Source of the DNA: Mycobacterium sp. SMC-2
GTDB lineage: Bacteria > Actinomycetota > Actinomycetes > Mycobacteriales > Mycobacteriaceae
Assembly: GCF_025263485.1 (NCBI RefSeq)
Contig: NZ_CP079863.1
Location: forward strand, 62,001-126,000
DNA length: 64,000 nucleotides
Direction of reading: 5' to 3'
The notes below the pieces were generated by a model. It was not told where the DNA came from. It saw only the letters and a list, made by a program, of their open reading frames with translations, and ran no database searches. This document shows, in pieces, positions 35,308 to 44,285 of this stretch (its first letter is position 1; each line of letters opens with the position of its first letter). A program made the translations under genes and the position numbers.

Positions 35308-36258
35308 GTGAGACATAACCGTGTAGTCGCTGCTGCCGCGCCGCCGTTCCTCGGCGCGGTGATGTTCGCGGTTGTCGGCTGTTCGGCGTCGGCGACGCCA
35401 CCCGCCGCAACAAAGTTGACCGCATCCGCGGCCGCTACCCCACTCGCCTCGAGAACCGTTGCCGCAGCACCGAACCCGCCCCTCGGCGCGCAACCCCAAC
35501 TGGCGTCGGACCCGGCGCAGATGGCCGACGACCTCGTCGCCGACGAGCGCGCGCTGCGTGACCCGTCGACACCGGAGCCGGCACTGGTGGCGGCGGCGCA
35601 CCGCGAGCAGGCCGCGTATCGGGCCATCGCGCGACACCCCGAGTGGGACTCGATCGCGCGGCCCCGCATCCCGGCGGAGCTAGTCGACGTCTACGACCGC
35701 AACCTCGATGCCCGTCGGCAGCTGCAGGCGATGACACCCGCGAAAGACACCCTGCCCGCCTGGCACATCGAGCCGCCCGTCCCCGCCGACGAACTGATGA
35801 ACGATTACCACGCGGCGGAAGCGGAGACCGGCGTCGGGTGGAACTACCTGGCCGCGATCAACCTTGTCGAGACCCGCTTCGGCAGCATCCACGGCGCGAG
35901 CACCGCCGGCGCGCAGGGCCCGATGCAGTTCCTGCCGTCGACGTTCGCCAGCTACGGCCAGGGCGGCGATATCAACTCGCCGCGCGACAGCATCATGGCG
36001 GCGGGACGCTTCCTCGCCGCCAACGGCTTCGCCAACGATCCCGCTCACGCCATCTACGGCTACAACCACGCGCACCAATACGTCCAGGCGGTCGACCAAT
36101 ACGCCACACTGATCGCCGCCGATCCGGCCGCGTTTCCCACCTACTACCGGTGGGACGTCTATTACGTCACCACCGCCGGCGACGTGTTGCTCCCCGTCGG
36201 CTACGCCGCGCCCTCACCGATCCCCGTCGGGGACTACCTGGCCACTCATCCGCAGTAG
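35308..36258 (+). CDS. Lipoprotein lytic transglycosylase
   Basis: A 316-residue exported murein hydrolase. The N-terminus is a lipoprotein signal with lipobox VVGC (Cys about 25), followed by an Ala/Pro-rich linker. The SLT domain lies at about 175-290. EAETGVGWNYLAAINLVETRFG carries the catalytic glutamate region (E in NLVETRFG), and GAQGPMQFLPSTFASYG and AIYGYNHAHQYV are standard SLT motifs. It would cleave the glycan strands of peptidoglycan at the outer face of the membrane. A GTG start is used. It has no operon partners. Confidence 0.9.
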   Translation: MRHNRVVAAAAPPFLGAVMFAVVGCSASATPPAATKLTASAAATPLASRTVAAAPNPPLGAQPQLASDPAQMADDLVADERALRDPSTPEPALVAAAHREQAAYRAIARHPEWDSIARPRIPAELVDVYDRNLDARRQLQAMTPAKDTLPAWHIEPPVPADELMNDYHAAEAETGVGWNYLAAINLVETRFGSIHGASTAGAQGPMQFLPSTFASYGQGGDINSPRDSIMAAGRFLAANGFANDPAHAIYGYNHAHQYVQAVDQYATLIAADPAAFPTYYRWDVYYVTTAGDVLLPVGYAAPSPIPVGDYLATHPQ

Positions 36259-36267
36259 CCCGCGCGA

Positions 36268-36507
36268 TCAGAGGTACTTCAGGGCGATGTCCTGCAGGTG
36301 CGACCGCACATCTTGCCCCGTGGCCTTCTCCAGCTTGATCCCCAGTTCGCCCGCGAGGTTGACGAAGCCCATCAACAGCATGATTTCTCCATCGGGCTCA
36401 TCGATGACGTTCTCGACGAGCCGGCTCCAGGCGAATTCGTTGCCGCTGTCGGACGTCCATGCCGTCATCACGTCGATGGCCCGGCGGACGTTCTCTCGCA
36501 CATCCAT
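36268..36507 (-). CDS. Small hypothetical protein
   Basis: A 79-residue protein from the ATG giving MDVRENVRRAIDVMTAW. It is mostly helical and acidic, with LLMGFVNLAGELGIKLEKAT toward the end, and has no signal or known motif. A longer frame would begin at 36588 inside the protease gene and is less likely. It lies downstream of the serine protease on the same strand (57 bp gap), so it may be co-transcribed. I do not recognise it. Confidence 0.6.
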   Translation of the reverse strand: MDVRENVRRAIDVMTAWTSDSGNEFAWSRLVENVIDEPDGEIMLLMGFVNLAGELGIKLEKATGQDVRSHLQDIALKYL

Positions 36508-36563
36508 TCCCGGAGCCTGCCACGGCGAGCGGATTGCCGCGCGCCAACGGGGGCTGCTACCTG

Positions 36564-37211
36564 TCACGGCAGAACGCGTAACCCCCACCTGTCCAGCAGT
36601 GGATCGATGAGGGTGAAGTAGGTCGTGTAGTCGTCACCATCGGGCGAAGACATCAACAGGCCCACCGCACTGACGGTGCCGTCGCCGTTCTTCACATACC
36701 CCGGACTACCGCTATCGCCGTTGAGGCTGAACACGCTGGCCTCGACAACGCCACCATCGACATGCCTGACGGCACCACACGTCTCACCGGTGACCGCACC
36801 CAATTTGCAAAACGGCATACCCACGCGAATCTGGTTCCTGCTCAAGACATCCCGGACCACATACCTACCACCGACATCACCCGTCGGCGCACCCACGCTC
36901 GGGCCAAGGAGGATGATCGCGGCGTCCCTTGTGTCGCCCTCCTTCTCGCTGGCGGCGATCTTCCCCAGCGGCACGTCGTCCCCGTACGTCCACAATGAAC
37001 CGTCGTGGGCGTCGCAGTGGCCGCTGGTCATCAGGTAATAGCTGCCGTCGTCACCCTGGGCCGCGAAACCCGATGTGCACGAGCTGTTTTCGGCTTCGAC
37101 CTTGATGCCCGGAGTCACCCCGGCATCCGCCCGCGCCGGGTTCGCCGGCATCGTCGCGGTGACGATCAGCGCACCCACCAAGCCCCACCCTCGCAACCAC
37201 CGCATGGCCAC
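36564..37211 (-). CDS. Secreted trypsin-like serine protease
   Basis: A 215-residue chymotrypsin-fold (S1) protein. A Sec signal peptide ends near ANPARADA (about residue 29). The catalytic triad can be read in order: His in TSGHCDAHDG, Asp in DTRDAAIIL, Ser in NGDSGSPGY. Cysteines in SSCTSG and SGHC, and FCKL with ETCG, are placed for two disulfides. The protein is short for the family, similar to mycobacterial Rv1815-like proteins, and lacks a long propeptide. It acts outside the cell or in the cell wall. The start codon is a GTG with GAGAGG upstream; an ATG two codons later is also possible. Confidence 0.87.
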   Translation of the reverse strand: MAMRWLRGWGLVGALIVTATMPANPARADAGVTPGIKVEAENSSCTSGFAAQGDDGSYYLMTSGHCDAHDGSLWTYGDDVPLGKIAASEKEGDTRDAAIILLGPSVGAPTGDVGGRYVVRDVLSRNQIRVGMPFCKLGAVTGETCGAVRHVDGGVVEASVFSLNGDSGSPGYVKNGDGTVSAVGLLMSSPDGDDYTTYFTLIDPLLDRWGLRVLP

Positions 37212-37371
37212 GCCGCCTCTCTTGATGTGTCGGGCAGCATGCTAACAGCGCGAGCAGGTTTCAGCCGCCCGCGCGCCGAGTCCGGGCCCACCGGCGTCGG
37301 CAACCGAAGCGCGACCAACCGTTTAGCAACCGCCTTGGCGGACGGAGGCTTCGCCCTCGACATACGGACGA

Positions 37372-38244
37372 TCAGTCGCCGACATGCCGGGCAAGGAAGT
37401 TCAGCACGGCGTCGGCGAAGATGTCGTTGCGATCGCCGGCGACCATGTGCCCCGCACCGCGCACATCGGTGAACTCGACCTGCGGAAAGCGCGTCAGGAA
37501 TTCGTCGGCGCGTTCCTGGCTGACGAGGTCGCTCATCTGGCCGCGAATCAACAGCATCGGCACGCCACCGCGCAGGATCGCGTCGACGGCGGCGTGCATG
37601 CGGTCGGGGTCGGTGACCTCGAAGGGGGGAAACGCGGCGGTCCCACTGATGAACTGGGGATCCCAGTGCCAGTACCAGCGATCGCCACGGCGGCGCAGGT
37701 TGGTGGTCAGGCCATCCAGGTCGGTTGGCCGCGGCCGGTGCGGGTTGTACTCGGCGATCGCGTCAGCGACCTCGTCGAGCGAGGCGAACCCCGATTCCAC
37801 CCGCTCGGACATGAAGGCGTGTATCCGGTTCGCCCCGGACTGGTCCATGTTCGGCACGATGTCGACCAACACGACCGCGCTGGCGATGCCCGGGCAGAGC
37901 TCGCCGGCGAGCAGCATCGAGGTGAACCCGCCCAGCGAGGCGCCGACCAGCACCGGCTGCGGGGGCAGCGTGGCCAGCACTTCCTGGACGTCACCGGCGA
38001 AGCTGACGACGCGGTAGTCGCCGTCGTCGGACCAGTCGGATTCGCCGTGGCCGCGCAGGTCGACGGTGACGGCCTGCCAGCCACGCTGGGCGACGGCGGC
38101 GGCGGCCTTGCCCCACGAACGGCGGGTCTGCCCGCCGCCGTGCAGGAACACCACGGCGCGCGCTTGCGGATCGCCCAGCCGGTCCGCGACGATGCGCACG
38201 CCGCCGGGTCCCTGGATCGAAAACGGTTCAACTGCCATGGGCAT
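37372..38244 (-). CDS. Alpha/beta hydrolase
   Basis: A 290-residue alpha/beta-fold hydrolase. The oxyanion loop is FLHGGGQTRRSWG, the nucleophile elbow GASLGGF (Ser about 106), and the histidine GAGHMVAGD near the C-terminus. The DLRGHGESDW stretch is typical of the epoxide hydrolase/esterase/haloalkane dehalogenase group. It has no signal peptide, so it is cytoplasmic. Substrate unknown. It is divergent from the amidase gene with an 84-bp gap. ATG two codons in (MAVEPFS) is an alternative start. Confidence 0.9.
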   Translation of the reverse strand: MPMAVEPFSIQGPGGVRIVADRLGDPQARAVVFLHGGGQTRRSWGKAAAAVAQRGWQAVTVDLRGHGESDWSDDGDYRVVSFAGDVQEVLATLPPQPVLVGASLGGFTSMLLAGELCPGIASAVVLVDIVPNMDQSGANRIHAFMSERVESGFASLDEVADAIAEYNPHRPRPTDLDGLTTNLRRRGDRWYWHWDPQFISGTAAFPPFEVTDPDRMHAAVDAILRGGVPMLLIRGQMSDLVSQERADEFLTRFPQVEFTDVRGAGHMVAGDRNDIFADAVLNFLARHVGD

Positions 38245-38328
38245 CAGGTGATACTAAGCCGCCTCGGCGGCGGCCCGGCGCCGAAGCGGCTCCAATACGA
38301 TGCAGCGGAGCGTCCGGAGGAGAAACCG

Positions 38329-39813
38329 ATGCAGCTTGACGAGTACATGTCCTTGGATGCGACCGCGCTGGCCGAACTGGTCGAGCGCAGGCAGGTCACC
38401 CCGCCCGAGCTCCTCGCGTTGGCACGACAACGAGCGGACGCGGTCAATCCGCGGCTGAACGCGATCGTCCGGCACCTCGGCGACGTCGCGGACCGCCAGG
38501 CCACCGACCCGAACCTGCGCGGGCCGTTCGCCGGCGTGCCCTTCGTGATCAAAGACCTCGCCCAGGAGTACCGCGGCTTTCCGACCTCCAGCGGTTCCCG
38601 GTCGCTGGCCAACGACGTGGCCGACCGGCATGCCCTGGTCACTCAGCGATTCCTGGACGCGGGTCTGGTGATCTTCGCCATGACCAACACCCCCGAGTTC
38701 GGGGCCAAGGGCGTGACGGAATCGGATTACTGGGGGCCGGCGCGCAACCCGTGGAACACCGGGCACACTCCCGGCGGCTCATCGGGCGGATCCGGGGCGG
38801 CGGTGGCGGCCGGGATCGTTCCGGCGGCCGGGGCCAACGACGGCGGCGGATCGATCCGCATCCCCGCCGCGTGCAACGGGCTGGTGGGCCTCAAGCTGAG
38901 CCGGGGGCTGTCGCCCTACGGCCCGCAGATCGGCGAGCCGATGTTCGGGATGGTGACCCAGGGCGTCGTGTCGCGCACCGTGCGTGACAGCGCCGCGCTC
39001 TGCGACGCGATTATCGGCCGCAACACGCATGCCGCCTACGAAGTCGCCCTGCCCTCAGGCTCTTTCGCCGATCACATCAAGCGTCGTCCGGGCACGCTAC
39101 GGATCGGGTACTCGTGGTCCTCGGCGATCAACCAACATCCCGACCGGGAAGCCGTCGCGGCGGTGGAACGGGCGGCGGCGCTGCTGCGCGATCTGGGACA
39201 CCGGGTCGAGGAGGTTGCGCCCCCGTACGACGACGCCGCCTTGGCGCGGGACTTTCTCACCATCTGGTTCGCGCAGCTCTACTATCACGTCGCCGACGCC
39301 AGACAACGCACCGGCGCCCGCGACAGTGATTTCGAGGCCGACACGCTGGCCGTGAGCGAACTCGCCAGGGCCAGCGGCGTTCTCGCGCCCATTTTTGCGT
39401 TGGAGAACAGGAACAACCACATCCGATCCCTGGCCACGTTCCACGAAAGCTTCGACTGCCTGCTCACCCCCACCCTGGCCACCCCGCCCCTTCGCGTCGG
39501 TGCCACGGCAACCTCGCGCCCGCTACAACGGATGGCCCGCATCGCCAGCAAGCTGCGTGCGGGAAAGGTCATGGCGCGCAGCGGGATTCTCGATCAACTG
39601 GTCCAGGAAAGTCTCGGTTGGGTGCCGTACACGCAACTCGCCAACATCACCGGACGCCCAGCGATCAGCGTGCCATTGCACTGGACAGACGGCGGGCTTC
39701 CCCTTGGTGTGCAGTTGGTGGGGCGGCTGGGCGGGGACGGCGACCTCCTCCAGTTGGCCGCCCAGCTCGAAGAAGCGAGCCCGTGGGTTCAGCGGTATCC
39801 GGCGCCCGCGTGA
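38329..39813 (+). CDS. Amidase, amidase-signature family
   Basis: A 494-residue hydrolase of the amidase signature family. The Ser-cisSer-Lys triad can be placed: Lys75 in FVIKDLAQ, cis-Ser151 in PGGSSGGSG and nucleophile Ser175 in [13 protein letters not shown]. The 24-residue spacing between the two serines is the family norm. It hydrolyses carboxamides or aryl acyl-amides; the substrate is unknown. The ATG has an excellent GGAGGAG ribosome-binding site, so the very long frame upstream, antisense to the hydrolase gene, is not part of it. It is a single gene. In M. tuberculosis there are several AmiA-D paralogues. Confidence 0.93.
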   Translation: MQLDEYMSLDATALAELVERRQVTPPELLALARQRADAVNPRLNAIVRHLGDVADRQATDPNLRGPFAGVPFVIKDLAQEYRGFPTSSGSRSLANDVADRHALVTQRFLDAGLVIFAMTNTPEFGAKGVTESDYWGPARNPWNTGHTPGGSSGGSGAAVAAGIVPAAGANDGGGSIRIPAACNGLVGLKLSRGLSPYGPQIGEPMFGMVTQGVVSRTVRDSAALCDAIIGRNTHAAYEVALPSGSFADHIKRRPGTLRIGYSWSSAINQHPDREAVAAVERAAALLRDLGHRVEEVAPPYDDAALARDFLTIWFAQLYYHVADARQRTGARDSDFEADTLAVSELARASGVLAPIFALENRNNHIRSLATFHESFDCLLTPTLATPPLRVGATATSRPLQRMARIASKLRAGKVMARSGILDQLVQESLGWVPYTQLANITGRPAISVPLHWTDGGLPLGVQLVGRLGGDGDLLQLAAQLEEASPWVQRYPAPA

Positions 39814-39990
39814 CTAACCCGGTGCGCCGGGCCCTAGACGGTTTCGTCGCCTTCCTCAGCACGCATCCTTAACCTCCGGTCCTAGCCGAGATCTTTTGTC
39901 CGCGACCTACGCTCGGACGGCTCCGGCGGCGTCAGACGTCCCGGAGGCCTACCCGCAGACCCCGGGGACCAAGACGCCGAGCGCCGACGC

Positions 39991-41136
39991 TCAGGACACC
40001 GGTTGCTTGCTGGCCTTGATCGGCGCGGCGCTCGGCGGCAGCTGGAGCAGGTTGCCGCGCAGGCTTCCCCGCGCGGTGCGCGCGGCGACCAGCACCCAGG
40101 TGAACAACAGCCCGGCGTACGCGATGGCCGCGGCCACCCGGAAGGCGGGCAGGTGGCTATGCCCGGCGAGCTGGGAGGTTCCGGTGACGAACGTTCCGAC
40201 CGGGAAGGTCAGGCTCCACCACGTCAGGGCGAACGGCATGCCGCGCCGCAGTGTGCGCACGGTCAGCGCGGTGGCCAGCGCGATCCACAACACCGCGAAC
40301 CCCCACACCGGGACCCCGTAGAGGATGGCGAAGCCATTCATGTCCTCGGCCAGCTCGCGGTCGACGGCGAGTCCGGCGGTGGCACCCAAAAGACCTGCGG
40401 CGGTGATGGATTGGCCGAGTGGGCCCAACACGATCCACAGCGTGGGCACGCGCGCGGTGCCCGATGTGCCATACAGCGTCAGGCGCGCCCAGATCATGGC
40501 GATGATGTTCAGGGAGGCCAGCAAGGAGAGCCCGAACATCGCGTAGCAGCCGAAGAGCAAGTTCTCGCGCCCGGCGCCCGCCGACATATGTGGCAGCAGC
40601 AGCGCGCCCGTGGCAGCGCTCACCATGGGCGGAACCACCGGCATCAGCCAGCCACCGAACGCCGCGTCGGGCTCGACATTGTGCTGGGTGAACATCAAGA
40701 ACGGAATGCTCACCGCGGTGAACAGCCCGCCCAGCGTCCCCCCGGTCCACAGCACCCAATCCAGGTCGACGGCGATGCGCTCACCGAGCAGGTCCCTTCC
40801 GACCAGCACCGCTCCGCCCCCCACGGTCATCAACGCCATGGGCGCCGCGCCGTAGAAGTGCGCCATCTGCGGATTACGCGCGTGACTGCGCGCCACTGTG
40901 GGGTGGCGCAACCAGGGACCACCAACCAGGACGATCAGCGCCACGAGCAGGACGGCGGCGATCACCCAGACGACTTGGGCGAATGCGCGCAACCCCGCAA
41001 CGTGCACCGGCAGGGTGGCACCGGCGATCGCGACGATTCCGGTGCCCATCACCGAGGCGAACCAGTTGGGCCCGATGTTGCCCAGTACCTCGACCCGGGT
41101 CTGCGGCGGCGCGCCGTCCGGGCTTGCAGTGGTCAT
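39991..41136 (-). CDS. TDT/SLAC1-family membrane transporter
   Basis: A 381-residue polytopic protein with about ten TM helices. It begins with the family landmark GPNWFASVMGTGIVAIAGATLP, the first pore helix region, and has a second landmark PVGTFVTGTSQLA. Family members export sulfite, take up C4-dicarboxylates or act as anion channels. This is a distinct relative of the transporter at 6682-7701, with the same fold but low similarity. It is a single gene convergent with nothing nearby, and its promoter lies in the 61-bp gap shared with the divergent small membrane protein. Confidence 0.88.
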   Translation of the reverse strand: MTTASPDGAPPQTRVEVLGNIGPNWFASVMGTGIVAIAGATLPVHVAGLRAFAQVVWVIAAVLLVALIVLVGGPWLRHPTVARSHARNPQMAHFYGAAPMALMTVGGGAVLVGRDLLGERIAVDLDWVLWTGGTLGGLFTAVSIPFLMFTQHNVEPDAAFGGWLMPVVPPMVSAATGALLLPHMSAGAGRENLLFGCYAMFGLSLLASLNIIAMIWARLTLYGTSGTARVPTLWIVLGPLGQSITAAGLLGATAGLAVDRELAEDMNGFAILYGVPVWGFAVLWIALATALTVRTLRRGMPFALTWWSLTFPVGTFVTGTSQLAGHSHLPAFRVAAAIAYAGLLFTWVLVAARTARGSLRGNLLQLPPSAAPIKASKQPVS

Positions 41137-41197
41137 AGCCGAGACACCCTACTGCGCCTGGGTGAACCTGGGGCGGCGTGCCGCTTACACTCCAGCG

Positions 41198-41473
41198 GTG
41201 ACGCATCCGGCGCCGACGACCAGGCAGGCATTGAGCAGAGTCCCGGTGATGGTCGGCGTCGCCGTGGTGGTGGTGCTGGCCGTTCTCGCGATACCCGTCA
41301 AGCAGCGATGCGGGGCCCCGGGCTTGTCGTGTGCCACGGCGGTGGACCGCGAGGGCAACGTTCACTACTTCTACGAGGTCGAGCCGCTCGGCGTGTACTT
41401 CGCCGAGGTCATGACCGGTTCGAATATCACCATTTTCTACGAATCGGGCGAGGACCTGGTCAAAGCCCGGTAG
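41198..41473 (+). CDS. Small membrane-anchored hypothetical protein
   Basis: A 91-residue protein from the GTG at 41198. One TM helix lies at residues about 17-33 (VMVGVAVVVVLAVLAIPV). A short exported domain follows with two cysteines (RCGAPGLSC) and the stretch VHYFYEVEPLGVYFAEVMTGSNITIFY. Function is unknown. It is divergent from the TDT transporter with a 61-bp gap and lies upstream of the CpsA-like gene on the same strand, with 278 bp between them. Confidence 0.72.
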   Translation: MTHPAPTTRQALSRVPVMVGVAVVVVLAVLAIPVKQRCGAPGLSCATAVDREGNVHYFYEVEPLGVYFAEVMTGSNITIFYESGEDLVKAR

Positions 41474-41751
41474 CCGTCATATCGGCTCGGTAACAAGTTC
41501 GAGGCGGTCTCGCCGGCCGTGTGACCTTGTCGATACCGCCGCGCGACGCCGGAGTAAGAAAGCGCTGGTCAGGGGTGAATTAGTGTGCTGAGATCGGGTC
41601 CGGCACGGGGGGCCGGGCCCGCCCGGGAGCCGTTCTCGATTGGGGGCTTCACAGCAAGCTAACGCATACTTGACACCATGCTTGAAGCGACATCGCCGCA
41701 AACCGCCAGCGCGGTGCCTGGTGATGCGCTGGGTGTGGGCAGAGGTTTGTG

Positions 41752-43305
41752 ATGGCCCGCTCGGGCGGCGCCCATCGCCGTCATCGAGCCGTTCGTCAAC
41801 CCTCACGATTCCGCAAAGGGCTGACGCGTACCTTGGGCGCCCTCGTCTCGGTGGCAGCGATCGGGTTGACCGGGGCGGGCTACTACGTGGCCCACGGCGC
41901 GCTGGGCGGTATCACGGTTTCGAACGCCCTGCTGCCCGACGACCCGCGGTCCAGCGGCGACGATATGAACATCCTGCTGATCGGGCTGGACTCGCGTAAA
42001 GATCAAGACGGCAACGACCTGCCCTGGTCGATCTTGAAGCATTTGCACGCCGGCGATTCCGATGACGGCGGCTACAACACCAACACGCTGATCCTCGTGC
42101 ACGTCAGTGCCGACAACAAGGTCGTCGCCTTCTCGATCCCACGCGACGACTGGGTGCCCTTCACCGGGGTTCCCGGCTACAACCACATCAAGATCAAAGA
42201 GGCGTACGGCCTCACCAAGCAGTACGTCGCGCAAAAGCTCGCCAATCAGGGCGTCAGCAGTCAAAAGGAACTCGAGACCAAGGGCCGCGAGGCTGGGCGG
42301 GCCGCGACGCTGCGCGCGGTGCGAAACCTGACCGGCGTTCCCATCGACTACTTCGCCGAAGTCAACCTGGCCGGCTTCTACGACCTGACCCAAACCCTGG
42401 GCGGGGTGGAGGTCTGCCTGAACCATCCCGTCTACGACTCGTACTCCGGTGCCGACTTCCCGGCCGGGCGGCAGACGTTGGACGCCTCCGAGGCCTTGTC
42501 ATTTGTCCGCCAGCGCCACGGCCTGGAAAACGGGGACCTGGACCGCACCCATCGGCAGCAGGCATTCATTTCGTCGGTCATGCACGAGCTGCAGGCCGCA
42601 GGCACCTTCACCAACCTGGACAAGCTCAAGAGCCTCATGGCGGTGGCGCGCAAGGATGTGGTGCTGTCGGCCGGTTGGGACGAGGAGATGATCCAGCGGC
42701 TGGGTTCGCTGGCCTCCGGCGGCCAGGTCGAGTTCCGGACGCTGCCGGTGGTGCGCTACGACAACATCGACGGCCAGGACGTCAACATCATCGACCCGGC
42801 GGCGATCAAGGCCGAGGTGGCCACGGCGATCGGCGCCTCCCCCACCACCACGGCACCCGCCACCACGGCCGCCAAGCCGAGTCCGTCGACGATCGTCGAT
42901 GTGGTCAATGCCGGCAGCACGAGCGGACTCGCGACCGAGGTGTCCCGCGCCCTGCAAAACCATGGCTACACCACCGGTCAGACCCGCGACCGCAATTCTG
43001 GCGAACCGACCGAGAGCACGGTCGCGTACGGCGTCGGTGCGCAAACCGACGCGAGTAACGTGGCCAAACTGCTCGGCCTCGACGCGCCCAGCCGGCCCGA
43101 TCCCAGCGTCCAGCCCGGACACATCAGGGTGACCGTGGACACTAATTTCACGGTCTCGATGGTCGACGACGGCACGGGGGAAACGCCGACGACCACAACG
43201 TCCAGCAAGGCCAAGCCGTATTACTACAACGGCACCACCACCACCTATCCGACACCCGATCAGGGGAAGCCGATCGACGGCGGCGGCGTGCCGTGCGTTA
43301 ACTAG
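41752..43305 (+). CDS. cpsA: LytR-CpsA-Psr (LCP) family cell-wall ligase, CpsA-like
   Basis: A 517-residue protein. A short basic cytoplasmic tail is followed by one TM helix (about 25-46) and the LCP domain (about 75-260) with NILLIGLDSR, SIPRDDWVP and ALSFVRQRHGLENGDLDRTHRQQ, whose Arg and Asp residues bind the polyprenyl pyrophosphate. A C-terminal LytR_C domain lies at about 370-465 (TIVDVVNAGSTSGLA). LCP enzymes attach arabinogalactan to peptidoglycan. The match in size and neighbours points to CpsA (Rv3484), which also helps block phagosome maturation. The ATG is spaced well from AGAGG; a GTG one codon earlier is possible. Confidence 0.93.
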   Translation: MARSGGAHRRHRAVRQPSRFRKGLTRTLGALVSVAAIGLTGAGYYVAHGALGGITVSNALLPDDPRSSGDDMNILLIGLDSRKDQDGNDLPWSILKHLHAGDSDDGGYNTNTLILVHVSADNKVVAFSIPRDDWVPFTGVPGYNHIKIKEAYGLTKQYVAQKLANQGVSSQKELETKGREAGRAATLRAVRNLTGVPIDYFAEVNLAGFYDLTQTLGGVEVCLNHPVYDSYSGADFPAGRQTLDASEALSFVRQRHGLENGDLDRTHRQQAFISSVMHELQAAGTFTNLDKLKSLMAVARKDVVLSAGWDEEMIQRLGSLASGGQVEFRTLPVVRYDNIDGQDVNIIDPAAIKAEVATAIGASPTTTAPATTAAKPSPSTIVDVVNAGSTSGLATEVSRALQNHGYTTGQTRDRNSGEPTESTVAYGVGAQTDASNVAKLLGLDAPSRPDPSVQPGHIRVTVDTNFTVSMVDDGTGETPTTTTSSKAKPYYYNGTTTTYPTPDQGKPIDGGGVPCVN

Positions 43306-43398
43306 CCAGCGGCGATCGCAAGCGCGGCGAAGCCGGGCGCCGCGGGTCGCCGCCATCAGGCCAGCGGCGATCGCAAGCGCGGCGAAGCCGGGCGCCGC
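43305..43398. repeat. Two identical 39-bp direct repeats
   Basis: A 39-bp unit beginning GCCAGCGGCGATCGCAAG occurs at 43305-43343 and again, without mismatch, at 43360-43398, giving a period of 55 bp. The pair fills the gap between the convergent cpsA and SDR genes, and the first copy begins on the last base of the cpsA stop. Length and position suggest a minisatellite-like element that could vary in copy number. Confidence 0.85.
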
Positions 43399-43405
43399 CC
43401 TTCAC

Positions 43406-44197
43406 CTAAGCGTGCGTTCCGCCGTCGATGCGGATTTCGGTCCCGGTGATGAACGCGCCGTCCTCGGACACCAGCATGGCGATCACCCCGGCGACCACGG
43501 ACGGGTCCGCCATCCCGGCGCCGCTGGACTCCACCGTGGTCGGCAGGATCGGCATCAACCTCGAAAAGAGCGTCCAGTCGGCGTCTTTCGGGATGTAGCC
43601 GCCGGTCGCGTCGGTGATGCCGGACTTGATGCTGCCCGGTGCCACACACACCGCGCGCAGGCCCTGGTGCGCGTATTCGAGCGCGAGCGAATGGGTAAAG
43701 GCCTGGATTCCACCCTTGCTCGCCGCGTACGCCGCCATGTAGGGATGGCCGAAAGAGGCCGACGTCGAACTGAAGTTGACGATCGCGCTGCGGGAATTCG
43801 CTAGCAACGCCGGAAGCGCTTCTCGGACAACGACAAACGTGCCGGTCAGGTTGACGCCGACGATCTGGTTCCACAGCTCCAGGGTGGTCTCGTGGGTGTG
43901 CGCGGCGCGCAGGATGCCTGCGGCGTTGACCAACGAATCCAGGCCGCCGAGCGTTTCGACGGCCAGGCGCACGCCGCCGATCACCGAGTCCTCGTTGCCC
44001 ACGTCCATCGGCACGGTGGTGAGGCGCTCGGCGGTCCCGTCCTCGCCGGCGCGGGACCGCGTGGCGTCCAGGCCATCCTCCGCGACGTCGGAGGCCACGA
44101 CGGTCGCGCCCTCGTCGAGCAGGCGCAGCGCGGTCGCCTGCCCGATCCCCGACGCGGCGCCGGTCACCAGGATCCGCTTGCCCTCGAGTCGCTTCAT
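43406..44197 (-). CDS. Short-chain dehydrogenase/reductase (Rv3485c-like)
   Basis: A 263-residue classical SDR. The coenzyme motif is TGAASGIGQAT, NNAG is replaced by VNAAGIL, the active site is SSTSASFGHPYMAAYAASKGG with YAASK, and the end is FITGTEIRIDGGTHA. The aspartate after strand 2 (VVASDVAE) points to NAD. It is recognised as the Rv3485c position by its convergent neighbour cpsA. Substrate unknown. It is read on its own and is divergent from the oxidoreductase at 44286. Confidence 0.92.
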   Translation of the reverse strand: MKRLEGKRILVTGAASGIGQATALRLLDEGATVVASDVAEDGLDATRSRAGEDGTAERLTTVPMDVGNEDSVIGGVRLAVETLGGLDSLVNAAGILRAAHTHETTLELWNQIVGVNLTGTFVVVREALPALLANSRSAIVNFSSTSASFGHPYMAAYAASKGGIQAFTHSLALEYAHQGLRAVCVAPGSIKSGITDATGGYIPKDADWTLFSRLMPILPTTVESSGAGMADPSVVAGVIAMLVSEDGAFITGTEIRIDGGTHA

Positions 44198-44285
44198 CCG
44201 CCGCTCCCGTCACTAGGTGCCCATCATCGTAAGGAGCGGCCCATGCGGATCTTTGGAAAGGCGGGAGAAAGGGCACAGTGGAGGC

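Noticed and set aside
35966..35975. Second copy of the half-site GCGATATCAA inside the transglycosylase gene
   Set aside because: It is an isolated half-site in coding sequence with no inverted partner, so it was not called an operator.
37384..38328. The 315 codons upstream and in frame with the amidase
   Set aside because: This stretch is antisense to the alpha/beta hydrolase gene, and an excellent GGAGGAG site precedes the ATG at 38329, so the amidase starts there.
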